From contig JAEWSQ010000005.1 of assembly GCA_023398165.1 (NCBI GenBank), forward strand, positions 192,523-256,522: DNA of 64,000 nucleotides, read 5' to 3'. Shown here piece after piece: positions 16,504 through 25,991 of the stretch; position 1 is the stretch's first letter; every line of letters starts with the position of its first letter. The position numbers and the translations under genes were made by a program. The notes under the pieces are model-generated. The model was not told the DNA's origin, did no database searches, and was given only the letters and a program-made list of their open reading frames with translations. The DNA comes from Spirochaetota bacterium. GTDB taxonomy: Bacteria > Spirochaetota > Spirochaetia > Treponematales > Treponemataceae.

Positions 16504-18114
16504 TTATGATGAAAAATCCTCATCGTCTTCGAACGAGATTAAACGGGTTTCCTTTTTATCTGTCTTTTTAGCTTCGGGCAAGGAGGAGTGTTTATGTTCC
16601 GCTTTTTTACCGTTGAGAGGCCTTTTTTCAATCTTGTTCTCCTTTACCGTCTTTTCAGAAGTTTCGGTGTGAATATCTTTAACCTTTCCGATTACCACCT
16701 CATACAGGTTGCTGACAACCTGTTCAATAGTAATAACTTGTCCGCTCATTTCCTCCGCCGCGCTCGCGGTTTCCTCTGCACCGGCGGCATTTGCCTGGAC
16801 AACAGTGTCAAACTGAACCATAGCAGTACTTACCTGATTAATTCCCTCATCCTGCTGTTTTGAAGCGCTCTCTACTTCCTGATTCATCTCGAGAACCTTT
16901 TTGGAGTTGCTTATAATATCTTTAAATAGTACTTCCATTTCCTTTGTAAGCTTCATTCCGTCTTCCACATTTCTAAGCGTATCCTTAATCATTGCTGCAG
17001 TTTCTTTGGCAGACTCTGATGAGCGGTTTGCAAGATTTTTTACCTCATCGGCAACGACAGCAAAACCGAGTCCGGCTTCCCCTGCGCGGGCAGCTTCTAC
17101 AGCCGCATTGAGCGCAAGCATATTCGTCTGGAATGCAATATCGTCAATGACATCAATTACTGAACTTATGGATTCTGTAGATTTGGAAATACTGTCCATA
17201 GCGCTCATCATCTGGTTCATTTTCTCAAAGCCGTCGGAACTGGCGGTACTGGCCTTTGAAGATAAGATGCTTGCCTGGCTCGTATTTGCTAAATTCTGCT
17301 TTACCATTGAAGCAAGTTCCTCGAGCGATGCAGTTGTTTCTTCTATTCCCGCAGCCTGTTCCTGAGCGCCGTTGGCAATACCCTGTGATGAATCGGAAAG
17401 CTGATTGCTTGAAACTGATATTTGATGGGTACTGTCGGTAAGAGTGGCAACAATTTTCCTGACAGGAGCTGTTATACTGTTTGTCAAGACTAAGGTGAGT
17501 ACGATTGAAATAACGAGTCCTGCAATAAGCATAACAACAACGATTACAAGAGAACGGTTTGATGTTTTATCTATTTCGTAAAATTCCTTTTCTGCTTTTG
17601 ATGCATTATCAGCAGATAATTGATTAACAGCCGGAATTATTTTATCTGCACGAATAGGAGTCATATTGGTTATACCATAATTGTAAACATTTTTTTCATC
17701 AGGATCTTTGGCCTTTTCAGCAAGCTTATATGCAATTTCAAAATACTGATCCACATAGGTTTTTATATCATCAATAAGTTTTTTTTCAGCATCAGAAGAT
17801 ACCGTCTGATAATATAATTCTGCATATTTTATAAAGTTTTCTTCGTTTGTCTTGAGCTTCTTCTCATAGTTTTCGACTGCTGTAACATTCTTGTCATTTA
17901 TGATTATATTCAATGCGCTTCCTGCAGCGTCATTGAGTTCAGCTTTTATTTCTACAGCGTACCTGACACCTAAAAGATTTTCATTATACATAGCATTAAT
18001 AGCTTCGTCCGATGTTCTAATGGTAACGATCGAAACAAGTATTATTGTAACAGCAATAACCTCCAAAATAAGCGCAAGAAGCGCAATTTTAAATCCTATT
18101 CCAGTCTTTTTCAT
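16504..18114 (-). CDS. methyl-accepting chemotaxis protein
   Basis: 536 residues. A membrane helix near residues 10-32, a periplasmic four-helix-bundle-like sensor, a second helix near 190-212, a HAMP linker starting TNSITAPVRKIV, then a long coiled coil. The signalling tip reads AFQTNMLALNAAVEAARAGE, the invariant receptor hairpin that contacts CheW and CheA. The C-terminal tail is acidic and has no evident CheR-binding pentapeptide. It follows cheW by 37 bp and is likely co-transcribed. The ligand is unknown. Confidence 0.95.
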   Translation of the reverse strand: MKKTGIGFKIALLALILEVIAVTIILVSIVTIRTSDEAINAMYNENLLGVRYAVEIKAELNDAAGSALNIIINDKNVTAVENYEKKLKTNEENFIKYAELYYQTVSSDAEKKLIDDIKTYVDQYFEIAYKLAEKAKDPDEKNVYNYGITNMTPIRADKIIPAVNQLSADNASKAEKEFYEIDKTSNRSLVIVVVMLIAGLVISIVLTLVLTNSITAPVRKIVATLTDSTHQISVSSNQLSDSSQGIANGAQEQAAGIEETTASLEELASMVKQNLANTSQASILSSKASTASSDGFEKMNQMMSAMDSISKSTESISSVIDVIDDIAFQTNMLALNAAVEAARAGEAGLGFAVVADEVKNLANRSSESAKETAAMIKDTLRNVEDGMKLTKEMEVLFKDIISNSKKVLEMNQEVESASKQQDEGINQVSTAMVQFDTVVQANAAGAEETASAAEEMSGQVITIEQVVSNLYEVVIGKVKDIHTETSEKTVKENKIEKRPLNGKKAEHKHSSLPEAKKTDKKETRLISFEDDEDFSS

Positions 18115-18151
18115 ACGTACTCCTTTTCTGTCTTCTCATTTTTCCGCCGCT

Positions 18152-18643
18152 TTATGCTGATATTTCCGTTATTTCCTTTAACACTGAATGGCTGCAAATT
18201 TTATCCGAATTGAGGATTGTTTTTATGCCGTCGGAGGTATTTGCAACACCGGTAATGAATTCTGAATCAATTGTTGTTTTTATGAAGGGGACCGGAGATA
18301 TTTGATCGCGGGGAACATTAATAACTTCTTTAATTGAGTCGACCACCACCCCCATCAATGTCGTTTCACTTTCCAGAGAGACTTCACATATGATAATGCA
18401 TGTTTTTTTTGTGTACGGAATTTCAGGAAGTCCGAATTTTATTCGCAAATCGATAACGGGGATTATCACTCCGCGAAGATTTATTACACCCTTTATGTAC
18501 TTCTCACAGCGCGGAATCGGCGTAACAGAAGTCATGCCCATCAATTCCTTGATTTTAAGAATTTCAAAACAGTAGTTTTCACTGTTTATCAGGAAATTTA
18601 AATATCTTTCACCGTTTTGGTGTAAATGTCTATCTTTTTCCAT
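18152..18643 (-). CDS. cheW: chemotaxis coupling protein CheW
   Basis: 163 residues, a single CheW domain. YLNFLINSENYCFEI, PRCEKYIKGVINLRGVIIPV and IDLRIKFGL are the canonical segments that bind receptor tips and the CheA P5 domain. It precedes the receptor gene, so the pair probably forms a dedicated receptor-coupler unit added to the core flagellar chemotaxis arrays. A GGAG ribosome binding site precedes the ATG. Confidence 0.93.
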   Translation of the reverse strand: MEKDRHLHQNGERYLNFLINSENYCFEILKIKELMGMTSVTPIPRCEKYIKGVINLRGVIIPVIDLRIKFGLPEIPYTKKTCIIICEVSLESETTLMGVVVDSIKEVINVPRDQISPVPFIKTTIDSEFITGVANTSDGIKTILNSDKICSHSVLKEITEISA

Positions 18644-18908
18644 TAACAGTCTCCTCCATTTCTTTCTCCTCCGGCTCCATACTAAGATAGAAAATTTTCA
18701 CTGTCAAATAAAAAATAAAAATCATTATTGCACATAAGAAACAGGACCTAATAAATAATTTAATACTTAATCACTTTGCCATTATAAAAACCTCAAAACT
18801 GTTATGTAAGTATTTCCTTATGACAGCATTTTTTCCCCTGCCGGTACCATTACAAGTATGGTATTTTTCATTGAGAAATAGCTTAGACAAAGCATTTGAA
18901 CAGACTTA

Positions 18909-18938
18909 TTGACAGTATTCTTTATAATTAATTATTAT
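18909..18938 (+). promoter_or_regulatory. putative promoter of the SPFH gene
   Basis: TTGACA, an 18-bp spacer and TATTAT. The start codon at 19047 lies about 108 nt downstream, which implies a long leader and rules against the N-terminally extended frame that begins inside this promoter. Confidence 0.55.
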
Positions 18939-19046
18939 ACCGGTAAGAGTTTGTTTATCTGTCATGTACAGCATTTTATACCTCCCGGCAGAGGTCTTTG
19001 TTTGTCGTTTGCAGAACACAGATTCAATGCTATTGCGGAGGTAATC

Positions 19047-19955
19047 ATGAATAAAAACACATCATTATTAATTGTCACCGGAGCGGTTCTCGTTCTTGTA
19101 ATTATTACAGGAATCAGTTCATGTTCCGTAGTTTCTCCAACTGAACGGGGAATTGTTGTTACACTGGGCAGGGTTGGAGACTCTGTATTGTCATCGGGGC
19201 TTCACTTTAAAATACCGTTTATCCAGAAGATTAAAAAATACTCAATCAGTCCCAAACAGGTTGAATTCGGGTTTGCGGTAGGACAAAACGGAGCCGTTTC
19301 CAAAGACATGCAGACCATAGGAACACAGTGTAATGTTTTCTGGAAATATGACGAGACCCGCCTTTTAGATGCGGTAAAAAATTATACCGACTTAAGCCTC
19401 ACAGAATCCATTAGAGCCGCAGCCCTTTCTTCCACAAAGGAAGTGATCGGAACTTTTACCATCTACGAACTTGTCGAAAAACAGAATGATGTGCAGAACA
19501 GGGTTGTCAGTTCGGTTAATCAGAAAATTGAAAAGTATCCGATTATTCTAACACAGGTCACGATCGGGAACTGGGACTGGCCTGATTCATTTGATCAGCA
19601 GATTGCTGAAACAATGAAAAGAGCCCAGCAGGTTAAACAGGCTGAACAGGAACTTCTTATTACTGAACAGAATGCACAAAAGCAGATCAAAGAAGCAGAA
19701 GCGCGTAAAAAGGCAGTGGAAATTGAAGCGGAAGCAAATTTAATTACAGCACAGAAAAAAGCTGAGGCGACTAAAGTTGAAGCAGATGCCATTGCCTATA
19801 AGAATGCAAAAATTGCACAGAATATCAGTGTGGAAATAAAGATGAAAGAACTTGAGATCGAAGCGGCAAGAATTGAGAAATGGGACGGCAAATATGTGCC
19901 GACAAACAATTACGGTCCGATCCCGGTTGAAACTGGCAGTATTCAGGGAAGATAA
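19047..19955 (+). CDS. SPFH/prohibitin-family membrane protein
   Basis: 302 residues from the ATG at 19047, with GGAGGT 4 nt before it. An N-terminal membrane anchor (LLIVTGAVLVLVIITGI) is followed by the SPFH domain (VSPTERGIVVTLGRVGDSV) and a long alanine/glutamate/lysine-rich coiled coil (QKQIKEAEARKKAVEIEAEA). Proteins of this type assemble into membrane scaffolds and often control proteases such as FtsH. No NfeD or protease partner is adjacent. Confidence 0.9.
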   Translation: MNKNTSLLIVTGAVLVLVIITGISSCSVVSPTERGIVVTLGRVGDSVLSSGLHFKIPFIQKIKKYSISPKQVEFGFAVGQNGAVSKDMQTIGTQCNVFWKYDETRLLDAVKNYTDLSLTESIRAAALSSTKEVIGTFTIYELVEKQNDVQNRVVSSVNQKIEKYPIILTQVTIGNWDWPDSFDQQIAETMKRAQQVKQAEQELLITEQNAQKQIKEAEARKKAVEIEAEANLITAQKKAEATKVEADAIAYKNAKIAQNISVEIKMKELEIEAARIEKWDGKYVPTNNYGPIPVETGSIQGR

Positions 19956-20014
19956 GTGTAAATATTCTCCAAAGAGTTATACAAAAAAAACAGAAAAAGC
20001 AGTATACTTATTGT

Positions 20015-20701
20015 ATGAATACAAGTGAATTAAGACAGCAGTTATCAGATCATTTTGAAGCATGGAATGATTTGTCGGAATCCGAACAAAATCAAATGCT
20101 CGAGAACAGCCAGTTCCTCACCTATTCGAAGGGTACTAATATTCACGGAGGAGACAGTACCTGCGCAGGATTGATTTTTATACAAAGCGGAACGCTAAGA
20201 ACATACATGCTCTCCGAGGAAGGAAGGGAAATTACGCTGTACAGGCTTAAACACGGCGATGTCTGCGTACTTTCCGCTTCCTGTGTCCTTTCCACGATTA
20301 CGTTCGAAGTTCACATCGATGCCGAAGAAGACACCCAGGCTCTTTTAGTTAGTTCCGCCTGCTTTTCTGAAATGTTTGAATCCAATGAGAGCATCAAATG
20401 CTTTTCATATAAACTTGCAACCGAGCGTTTTTCGGATGTCATGTGGGCGATGCAGCAGATACTTTTTATGAGCATGGATAAGCGCCTCGCTGTCTTTCTC
20501 TGGGATGAGCTTGCTTCCTTAGGCAGTAAAGCGGAGCCCGTTATTCACTATACCCACGAACAGATTGCCAAGTACACCGGAAGCGCACGCGAGGTTATAA
20601 GCCGCATGCTTAAATATTTTTCCGACGAGGGAATTGTTGAACTTTCACGGGGCGGTATTAGAATTCTCGACAAGTCAAAGCTCAAAAAAATTATAGGCTA
20701 G
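20015..20701 (+). CDS. Crp/Fnr-family transcriptional regulator
   Basis: 228 residues: a cyclic-nucleotide-type beta-barrel (ISHG-like turns, GLIFIQSGTLRTYMLSEEGR) and a C-terminal winged helix with HEQIAKYTGSAREVISRML as recognition helix. Several cysteines occur (residues 51, 89, 95, 116 or near), but not in the FNR four-cysteine pattern, so an iron-sulphur cluster is uncertain. It lies 60 bp after the SPFH gene. Regulated genes are unknown. Confidence 0.9.
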   Translation: MNTSELRQQLSDHFEAWNDLSESEQNQMLENSQFLTYSKGTNIHGGDSTCAGLIFIQSGTLRTYMLSEEGREITLYRLKHGDVCVLSASCVLSTITFEVHIDAEEDTQALLVSSACFSEMFESNESIKCFSYKLATERFSDVMWAMQQILFMSMDKRLAVFLWDELASLGSKAEPVIHYTHEQIAKYTGSAREVISRMLKYFSDEGIVELSRGGIRILDKSKLKKIIG

Positions 20702-20719
20702 CGGTTTCTGATTATATAA

Positions 20720-23173
20720 CTAACAATTTCCTGTAATAAGACAATTGAGCGTGGAATAGAGAACACTTACATCTATAGGCTTGGATAGATGCGCATTCAT
20801 TCCGCTTTCCTGCGTTTGTTTTATATCTTCAGCAAAAGCATTTGCCGTCATTGCAATAATAGGAATTCTTTGACTGTCCTCATGTTTTGAACTGCGGATA
20901 TGTTTTGTTGCGGTCAATCCGTCCATGACAGGCATCCTGACGTCCATAAGTATTGCACTATAGTAAAACGGCGGTGATTTACTAAATAAATCAACAGCTT
21001 CCTGTCCGTTATACGCTGTCTCCACAGTGAAACCCTTCCGGATCAAAAGCTGTTTAGCAACATCAATATTCATTTCGTTGTCATCAACAAGAAGAAGTTT
21101 TTTCCCCTTAAAAAATGAGGAAGAAAAAGGGCTCAGCATTATAGCAGGCTCAGCGTCCTGTCTGGAGGAAATTTCGCTGCCCTCATTTCCCGTTGCCGAT
21201 TGTTCATCAAAAATAGGAAGAACGACTTCCACCGTAAAAATTGATCCCTGCCCTTCTCTGCTTTTAACACTGATAGAACCTCCCATCATATTGAGAATAT
21301 TTTTTGTTATTGCCAGCCCAAGACCGGTACCCCCGTACGTTGTTGATATTCCGCTGTCCTGCTGGGAAAAAGACTCAAAAAGATGAGGTAAAAACTTCCG
21401 GCTTATTCCCTTTCCGTTATCAGTGACGGTGAACCGGAGTTTTCTTTTGTTTTCTGTATTTAAGAAAAAAATTTGTTCAACATCGAGCTTTACTGTGCCT
21501 CCCCTGGGAGTAAATTTCACAGCATTACCAAGAATATTAACAAGAACCTGCTGCAGTTTAAGGTTGTCGCCCATAAATGAATGGTAGACTGTGTCGCTGA
21601 TAGTACTCTTATACGATATTTCTTTTTCCTTTGCCTGAGGATTTATGATAGTATCAATCTTAGCAATAAATTCCTTAACATCAATTTTTTCTTTTATCAG
21701 TGTCATTTTCCCGCTTTCTATACGGGACATATCCAGAACATCGTTAATTATGGAAAGCAGATACTGTGCGGATGTCTGAATTTTATTCAAATTTTCCTGA
21801 ACACTTTGGTCATCTGAAGTCTGCAGCTGTATAAGCGAAATGAGACCCATAATAGCATTCATCGGAGTTCTCATCTCATGAGACATTCTCGAAAGGAATT
21901 CTGTTTTTGCAAGACTTGCCTGTTCCGCTGAGGCAAGAGCTTCCCGCAGGACATTCCGTTTTTCCTGTTCATCCTCATATATCTTAGTCACGTCTGTACG
22001 CGACAGCCGTATGAGCTTCTGATCCTTTTGAAGATACGAATAAGAAAGTTTTTTCCTGCTTACCCTCCCGTCAGGCTCCTTAACTCCAAGATATATGGAA
22101 TACACTTTTTGTTTTTCAAGCTCCCGGAATACTGTCTGCAGACTCATCTGTTCAAGAACGCGCTCCCTGTCCTCCTCAACAACGTACAGGTAGGTGTTTT
22201 TAATCCTTTCCTTCTCGTACTCTGTACTTTGATACGAAGGTATGGGAGAGTCTGAAAGCGAATGGGAAAACATTGTATAAGTGTCGTTCTCGGCATCTAT
22301 GTATAGTATGTAATCATATTCATTTTCTGCAATATTATGAAGTAAACTTTCACTGATTTTCCTTTCGTGAATGTCCCGGACATAGCAGTATGCCATGAGT
22401 TCATTCGTCAGCGGCTTAAGGATGAGCTTAACGCTGGTATTTATCCATTTCACCATGCCGGTGTCGGTTCGGATCCTGTATTCAAAGTTACATTCAGTTT
22501 TTCCGGTATTAAACTGTTTTTCCAAAGCCCGGGCATCGAAGAATGAAATAAGTGATCTGCGCTCCTGTTCATCAAGTATATTGGCAACAACCTTTTCAAG
22601 CATTACCGGTGAAAGCGGAATTTGGGTTTGTATTGCCATTGAACCGGTGAAGCGGCGGTATTCTTCAATAACCTGTTTTGTTACGTTAATTCTCAATGCG
22701 GCTATCGTATCTTTCTGCTGGGTACTTATGCTTCCTTCTGTTTCAATATAAACAGCTTCCGTGTGTTTTTCGGGCTCAATATTTTCAGCTATGCCGATCA
22801 GATATTGTCTGCCGTTTTTTTTATCTATAACACTGCGCATTACAGCCCTGTACCAGGCATAACCGGTGTCATTGTAATCGCTTACATAATCTATAGTACC
22901 GGTACTCTTTGTAATCATTACGTTTTTTACAAAACTGATAAATCGTTCCCTGTAATCAGGATGAACATCAGAACCTTCCAACCCCGATAAAAAAAAATTT
23001 GGAATAGTTCTTATTTTCCTTTCGCCTTTAAGTGTTGTATTGGAAACTTCCATGATTTCCTGCTCAACATCGAATACTAATATAACACTATGGATTTCAT
23101 CCAGGAGGAGCTGGGATACATCATCTCTTTTTGTCAGCCTTATCGACGGAGAAGACTGTTCTTTTTCACCCAT
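20720..23173 (-). CDS. hybrid sensor histidine kinase/response regulator
   Basis: 817 residues from the ATG at 23173, chosen because AAGGA lies 8 nt before it; an ATG 15 bp upstream is the alternative. Two or three PAS-like sensor regions fill the N-terminal half (MVKWINTSVKLILKP is a PAC-type segment). The DHp box is FLSRMSHEMRTPMNAIMGL (phosphorylated His near 430), followed by an HATPase with NILGNAVKFTPRGG, DNGKGI and GGTGLGLAI. A receiver domain closes the protein (LLLVDDNEMN, ILMDVRMPVMDG, phosphoacceptor Asp). No transmembrane segment is evident, so sensing is cytoplasmic. It converges on the Crp/Fnr gene with an 18-bp gap. Confidence 0.93.
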   Translation of the reverse strand: MGEKEQSSPSIRLTKRDDVSQLLLDEIHSVILVFDVEQEIMEVSNTTLKGERKIRTIPNFFLSGLEGSDVHPDYRERFISFVKNVMITKSTGTIDYVSDYNDTGYAWYRAVMRSVIDKKNGRQYLIGIAENIEPEKHTEAVYIETEGSISTQQKDTIAALRINVTKQVIEEYRRFTGSMAIQTQIPLSPVMLEKVVANILDEQERRSLISFFDARALEKQFNTGKTECNFEYRIRTDTGMVKWINTSVKLILKPLTNELMAYCYVRDIHERKISESLLHNIAENEYDYILYIDAENDTYTMFSHSLSDSPIPSYQSTEYEKERIKNTYLYVVEEDRERVLEQMSLQTVFRELEKQKVYSIYLGVKEPDGRVSRKKLSYSYLQKDQKLIRLSRTDVTKIYEDEQEKRNVLREALASAEQASLAKTEFLSRMSHEMRTPMNAIMGLISLIQLQTSDDQSVQENLNKIQTSAQYLLSIINDVLDMSRIESGKMTLIKEKIDVKEFIAKIDTIINPQAKEKEISYKSTISDTVYHSFMGDNLKLQQVLVNILGNAVKFTPRGGTVKLDVEQIFFLNTENKRKLRFTVTDNGKGISRKFLPHLFESFSQQDSGISTTYGGTGLGLAITKNILNMMGGSISVKSREGQGSIFTVEVVLPIFDEQSATGNEGSEISSRQDAEPAIMLSPFSSSFFKGKKLLLVDDNEMNIDVAKQLLIRKGFTVETAYNGQEAVDLFSKSPPFYYSAILMDVRMPVMDGLTATKHIRSSKHEDSQRIPIIAMTANAFAEDIKQTQESGMNAHLSKPIDVSVLYSTLNCLITGNC

Positions 23174-23365
23174 GAAAAATCCTTGCATGTGCGCGCAGTA
23201 AATAAGAATCCCGAAATCTCTCTTTGCGTATAGTATAAATCATCTGCATCTCTTTTGGCAAATTTATTTTTACCTATATATCTGCAGGTCTTTTAGTATG
23301 TTACAGTCTCAGCAAAATACGTTTTGTGAAACCGTGCTTTACAATAATTATCTTTGTGTCAAAGC

Positions 23366-23394
23366 TTGACGCTCTTGCATACCTGTCTTACAAT
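23366..23394 (+). promoter_or_regulatory. promoter very close to the start of the DUF5312-like gene
   Basis: TTGACG, a 17-bp spacer and TACAAT. The -10 box ends 10 bp before the ATG at 23405, so the transcript would have almost no leader. Confidence 0.55.
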
Positions 23395-23404
23395 GGTAAA
23401 ACCT

Positions 23405-25123
23405 ATGGATGAAAGAAATTCTTTTGACCGTCTTGTAAGTACTCTGTCTCATACGGAGCGGCTTGACCTGCTGCATAAACTGCAGTCGGATTCCGAACTT
23501 GAAAACCAGACTCTTGCTGTTGAAACAACAGAAGACGACAATGAGGCGGATCTCATGATACGTTTCCGCTCGGAATCTTTTTTTCTCCGTTTGTGGCTTA
23601 GAATAAAATCTTTTTTTTCATCTGCAAATATTGAAACCCTCTATAATGAACTGCTTGTCTCCAATCTTGCCCTGGAAATTCAAAAAACATATCCGGACCT
23701 TCTCGATTACAGGCACAGATTATTCTGCACAACCCTGTATACAAAGCTTTCGGAGCTTAAAGGGGTTTCGGATTTTTTTAAACCCGGGATTACCGCATAT
23801 GAGGAAAATCAAGGGGCCTTTTATGTTTTTCTTGGATCCCTTGTCATGCCGGATCTTTCTCAGCGGATAGACAAAGAAGTAAGCCCGTATAATCTGGGTC
23901 TTGACCGCGAAATTACAACAGAGCTGAGGGCTTCTCTCATCCGGAAGATGGAAGAAATCCTTGCCGAAATTCCCCAAAGCGACAAGGCAAAACTCTATTC
24001 TTCTGTTTGCGCTCTGGAATGGCTCAAGCACTTTTGTAAATTGCCCTTTGACAAACTGCTTAAACGGTTTACGTCTTTTCTTCCCGGCACATTTACCTGC
24101 CCTGTCGATGCGGCGGCCGGAGAATTTGCCTCGTTTGCCAAGGTTTTATGCAGCGGATCGATCATACACGCAGAGGTCATTGAAGCCCTCTATCTCTATT
24201 CCCGGCAAAACTCAACAGATAATCCGGATGAGCTTCCCATACCGGCGGCTTCAGATAAAGAAGACAGTGCTTCCCTTTATTTAAAGAAGAGTACAGAACA
24301 AATAAAGCTGATAAAGATGTTTATTCAGTCGGTTCCTTTTTTAAAACTCACTGCCGTCGCAAATAATTCTTCCATCTGGCATACTGAAAAATCCATAGGC
24401 GGAGAGGACTGGTATGTACGGTATAAAGCTCACTGGAGAAAGCTTTTTGATCAAAAATGGGAATTGTGGATATATGACAAACGCAGGAAAGCGGCGTTTG
24501 ATAAAATCAAAGCAATGCTTACCTGTACGGATTATCCGTATATACCAAACAGGCCGTGGCGTGATGTTTGGGACGGTATACCTTTTCCTCTGGATCATTC
24601 TATCGGCTTTTTGTATGCTTTTTTTCAGGATCTGTACCCTGTATACAGCAAGGTATTAAAACTCGTACTTGTTGAAGGCGAATTCACCCAGCGGGAAAAC
24701 AGAGTGGAGTTTACAGACACGTATAATCTTTTGAACCATCTTTCACAAAGCATGATTGTTTTTAACGATAAACTTTCTGTAAAGGGCATATACGGCGGTT
24801 CTTTTGCATCAATTATAAACGAATCGCTCCGTACTATTCAGGGACAGGCAAGAATCGACACCTTAATGAATTCTATAAACTCGGAGGCACGGCTTTTGAT
24901 TTCACAATTTGCTGATGCCAGCCGGTCCATACAGCTTATTACAGGAGGTATCCTTCATGAATCAAAAGATCCCCGCTACGATACCCTGTCAAATATAGCT
25001 TCAATACTTGGAAATCAGAATGTGCAGTTCAGGCAGCGCCTTCACGACACGAGAGAGGGAATGATTAATGCGCTTGAAATAATTAAAGAATTAGAATCTC
25101 TTGAGGTTTTAAGTGCCAGATGA
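23405..25123 (+). CDS. large conserved treponemal protein, DUF5312-like
   Basis: 572 residues from the ATG at 23405. I recognise it only as resembling the DUF5312 proteins of treponemes, by its start MDERNSFDRLVSTL and its length; this is from memory. It seems soluble and helix-rich, with one amphipathic stretch (FFLRLWLRIKSFF). Two in-frame ATGs upstream fall in or before the -10 box. No ribosome binding site is seen. The last codons overlap the start of pgeF by 11 bp, so the two are translationally coupled, a possible link to cell-wall work. Confidence 0.6.
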   Translation: MDERNSFDRLVSTLSHTERLDLLHKLQSDSELENQTLAVETTEDDNEADLMIRFRSESFFLRLWLRIKSFFSSANIETLYNELLVSNLALEIQKTYPDLLDYRHRLFCTTLYTKLSELKGVSDFFKPGITAYEENQGAFYVFLGSLVMPDLSQRIDKEVSPYNLGLDREITTELRASLIRKMEEILAEIPQSDKAKLYSSVCALEWLKHFCKLPFDKLLKRFTSFLPGTFTCPVDAAAGEFASFAKVLCSGSIIHAEVIEALYLYSRQNSTDNPDELPIPAASDKEDSASLYLKKSTEQIKLIKMFIQSVPFLKLTAVANNSSIWHTEKSIGGEDWYVRYKAHWRKLFDQKWELWIYDKRRKAAFDKIKAMLTCTDYPYIPNRPWRDVWDGIPFPLDHSIGFLYAFFQDLYPVYSKVLKLVLVEGEFTQRENRVEFTDTYNLLNHLSQSMIVFNDKLSVKGIYGGSFASIINESLRTIQGQARIDTLMNSINSEARLLISQFADASRSIQLITGGILHESKDPRYDTLSNIASILGNQNVQFRQRLHDTREGMINALEIIKELESLEVLSAR

Positions 25124-25946
25124 TATTGCCTATGTATCTGTAAAAGATTTTATGAGCCCTGGTATTTCTTCTGCTGTGGAACTGCCATTTAATCCTAAAG
25201 GATATACAAAAAATGAAAAAGAAGAACCTCGTGCGTTTATTACACTGAGCGGTGCGGGTTCAATGCGTTTCCGGTGGAATGAGACAAATTCTGTTAGAAA
25301 TTCTTTTTTTTCAGCATTCCTGTCCGATTCACATAAACTCTTTCCACTTGAATTAATTCACTCTCAAGATGTTTTTTCTGCAGCCGTCAGTACTCCATGG
25401 GAGAATATGAGAGGAGACGGAATTATCACAAGCGATCCTCTTTGTGTTCCAGTAATTACTGCGGCAGACTGCATGCCGGTCTATTTATTCAATCCTGTGT
25501 CTTTCTGCTTCGGTGTTCTCCACTCAGGATGGAAAGGAACGGGTATAATACGGAAGGCTCTCGAACTTGCGAAAAAAAAATACGGTGCAAAGGCGGAAGA
25601 TTTTCATGTAATACTCGGACCTCACATTCAATCGTGCTGCTACACCGTTGAAGAGGAACGCGCCTCCTATTTCGCTGAAAATTTCGGCGCCTCATGCATC
25701 ACCAGGGGTGAAAATGAGCCTCCCCGCCTTTCGTTATTGAATGCTAATCTTACTATCCTTGAACACTCCGGAATTCCGGAAAATCATATAGCATGCTTCA
25801 CCGACTGTACATGCTGTTCTAAAAACGAAGGCAGGCCGTATTTAGGATCTTTCAGACGTGAAACACAGAATCTTTTAGAAAAACTCAGCATAGAGGAGAA
25901 AAGCCGGTATTTTACCCCCATGGCAGCCTTTATGTACATGAAATAA
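25113..25946 (+). CDS. pgeF: peptidoglycan editing factor PgeF (laccase-domain protein, YfiH)
   Basis: 277 residues starting at a GTG inside the previous gene. The family motifs are visible: a central HSQDVF, TAADCMPVYLF, VLHSGWKGT (metal-binding His), GPHIQSCCYTV and FTDCTCC. In E. coli, YfiH removes wrongly incorporated L-serine-containing muropeptide precursors; older annotations call it a polyphenol oxidase. An 11-bp overlap with the upstream gene suggests coupling. argS follows after 45 bp. Confidence 0.9.
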   Translation: MPDDIAYVSVKDFMSPGISSAVELPFNPKGYTKNEKEEPRAFITLSGAGSMRFRWNETNSVRNSFFSAFLSDSHKLFPLELIHSQDVFSAAVSTPWENMRGDGIITSDPLCVPVITAADCMPVYLFNPVSFCFGVLHSGWKGTGIIRKALELAKKKYGAKAEDFHVILGPHIQSCCYTVEEERASYFAENFGASCITRGENEPPRLSLLNANLTILEHSGIPENHIACFTDCTCCSKNEGRPYLGSFRRETQNLLEKLSIEEKSRYFTPMAAFMYMK

Positions 25947-25991
25947 ATTTTATGCTACACTCTGCACTGATTTTTTTATGCGGAGTTATAC

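Noticed and set aside
18909..19046. N-terminal extension of the SPFH protein
   Set aside because: It begins inside the promoter; the ATG at 19047 has a good ribosome binding site and starts the membrane anchor.
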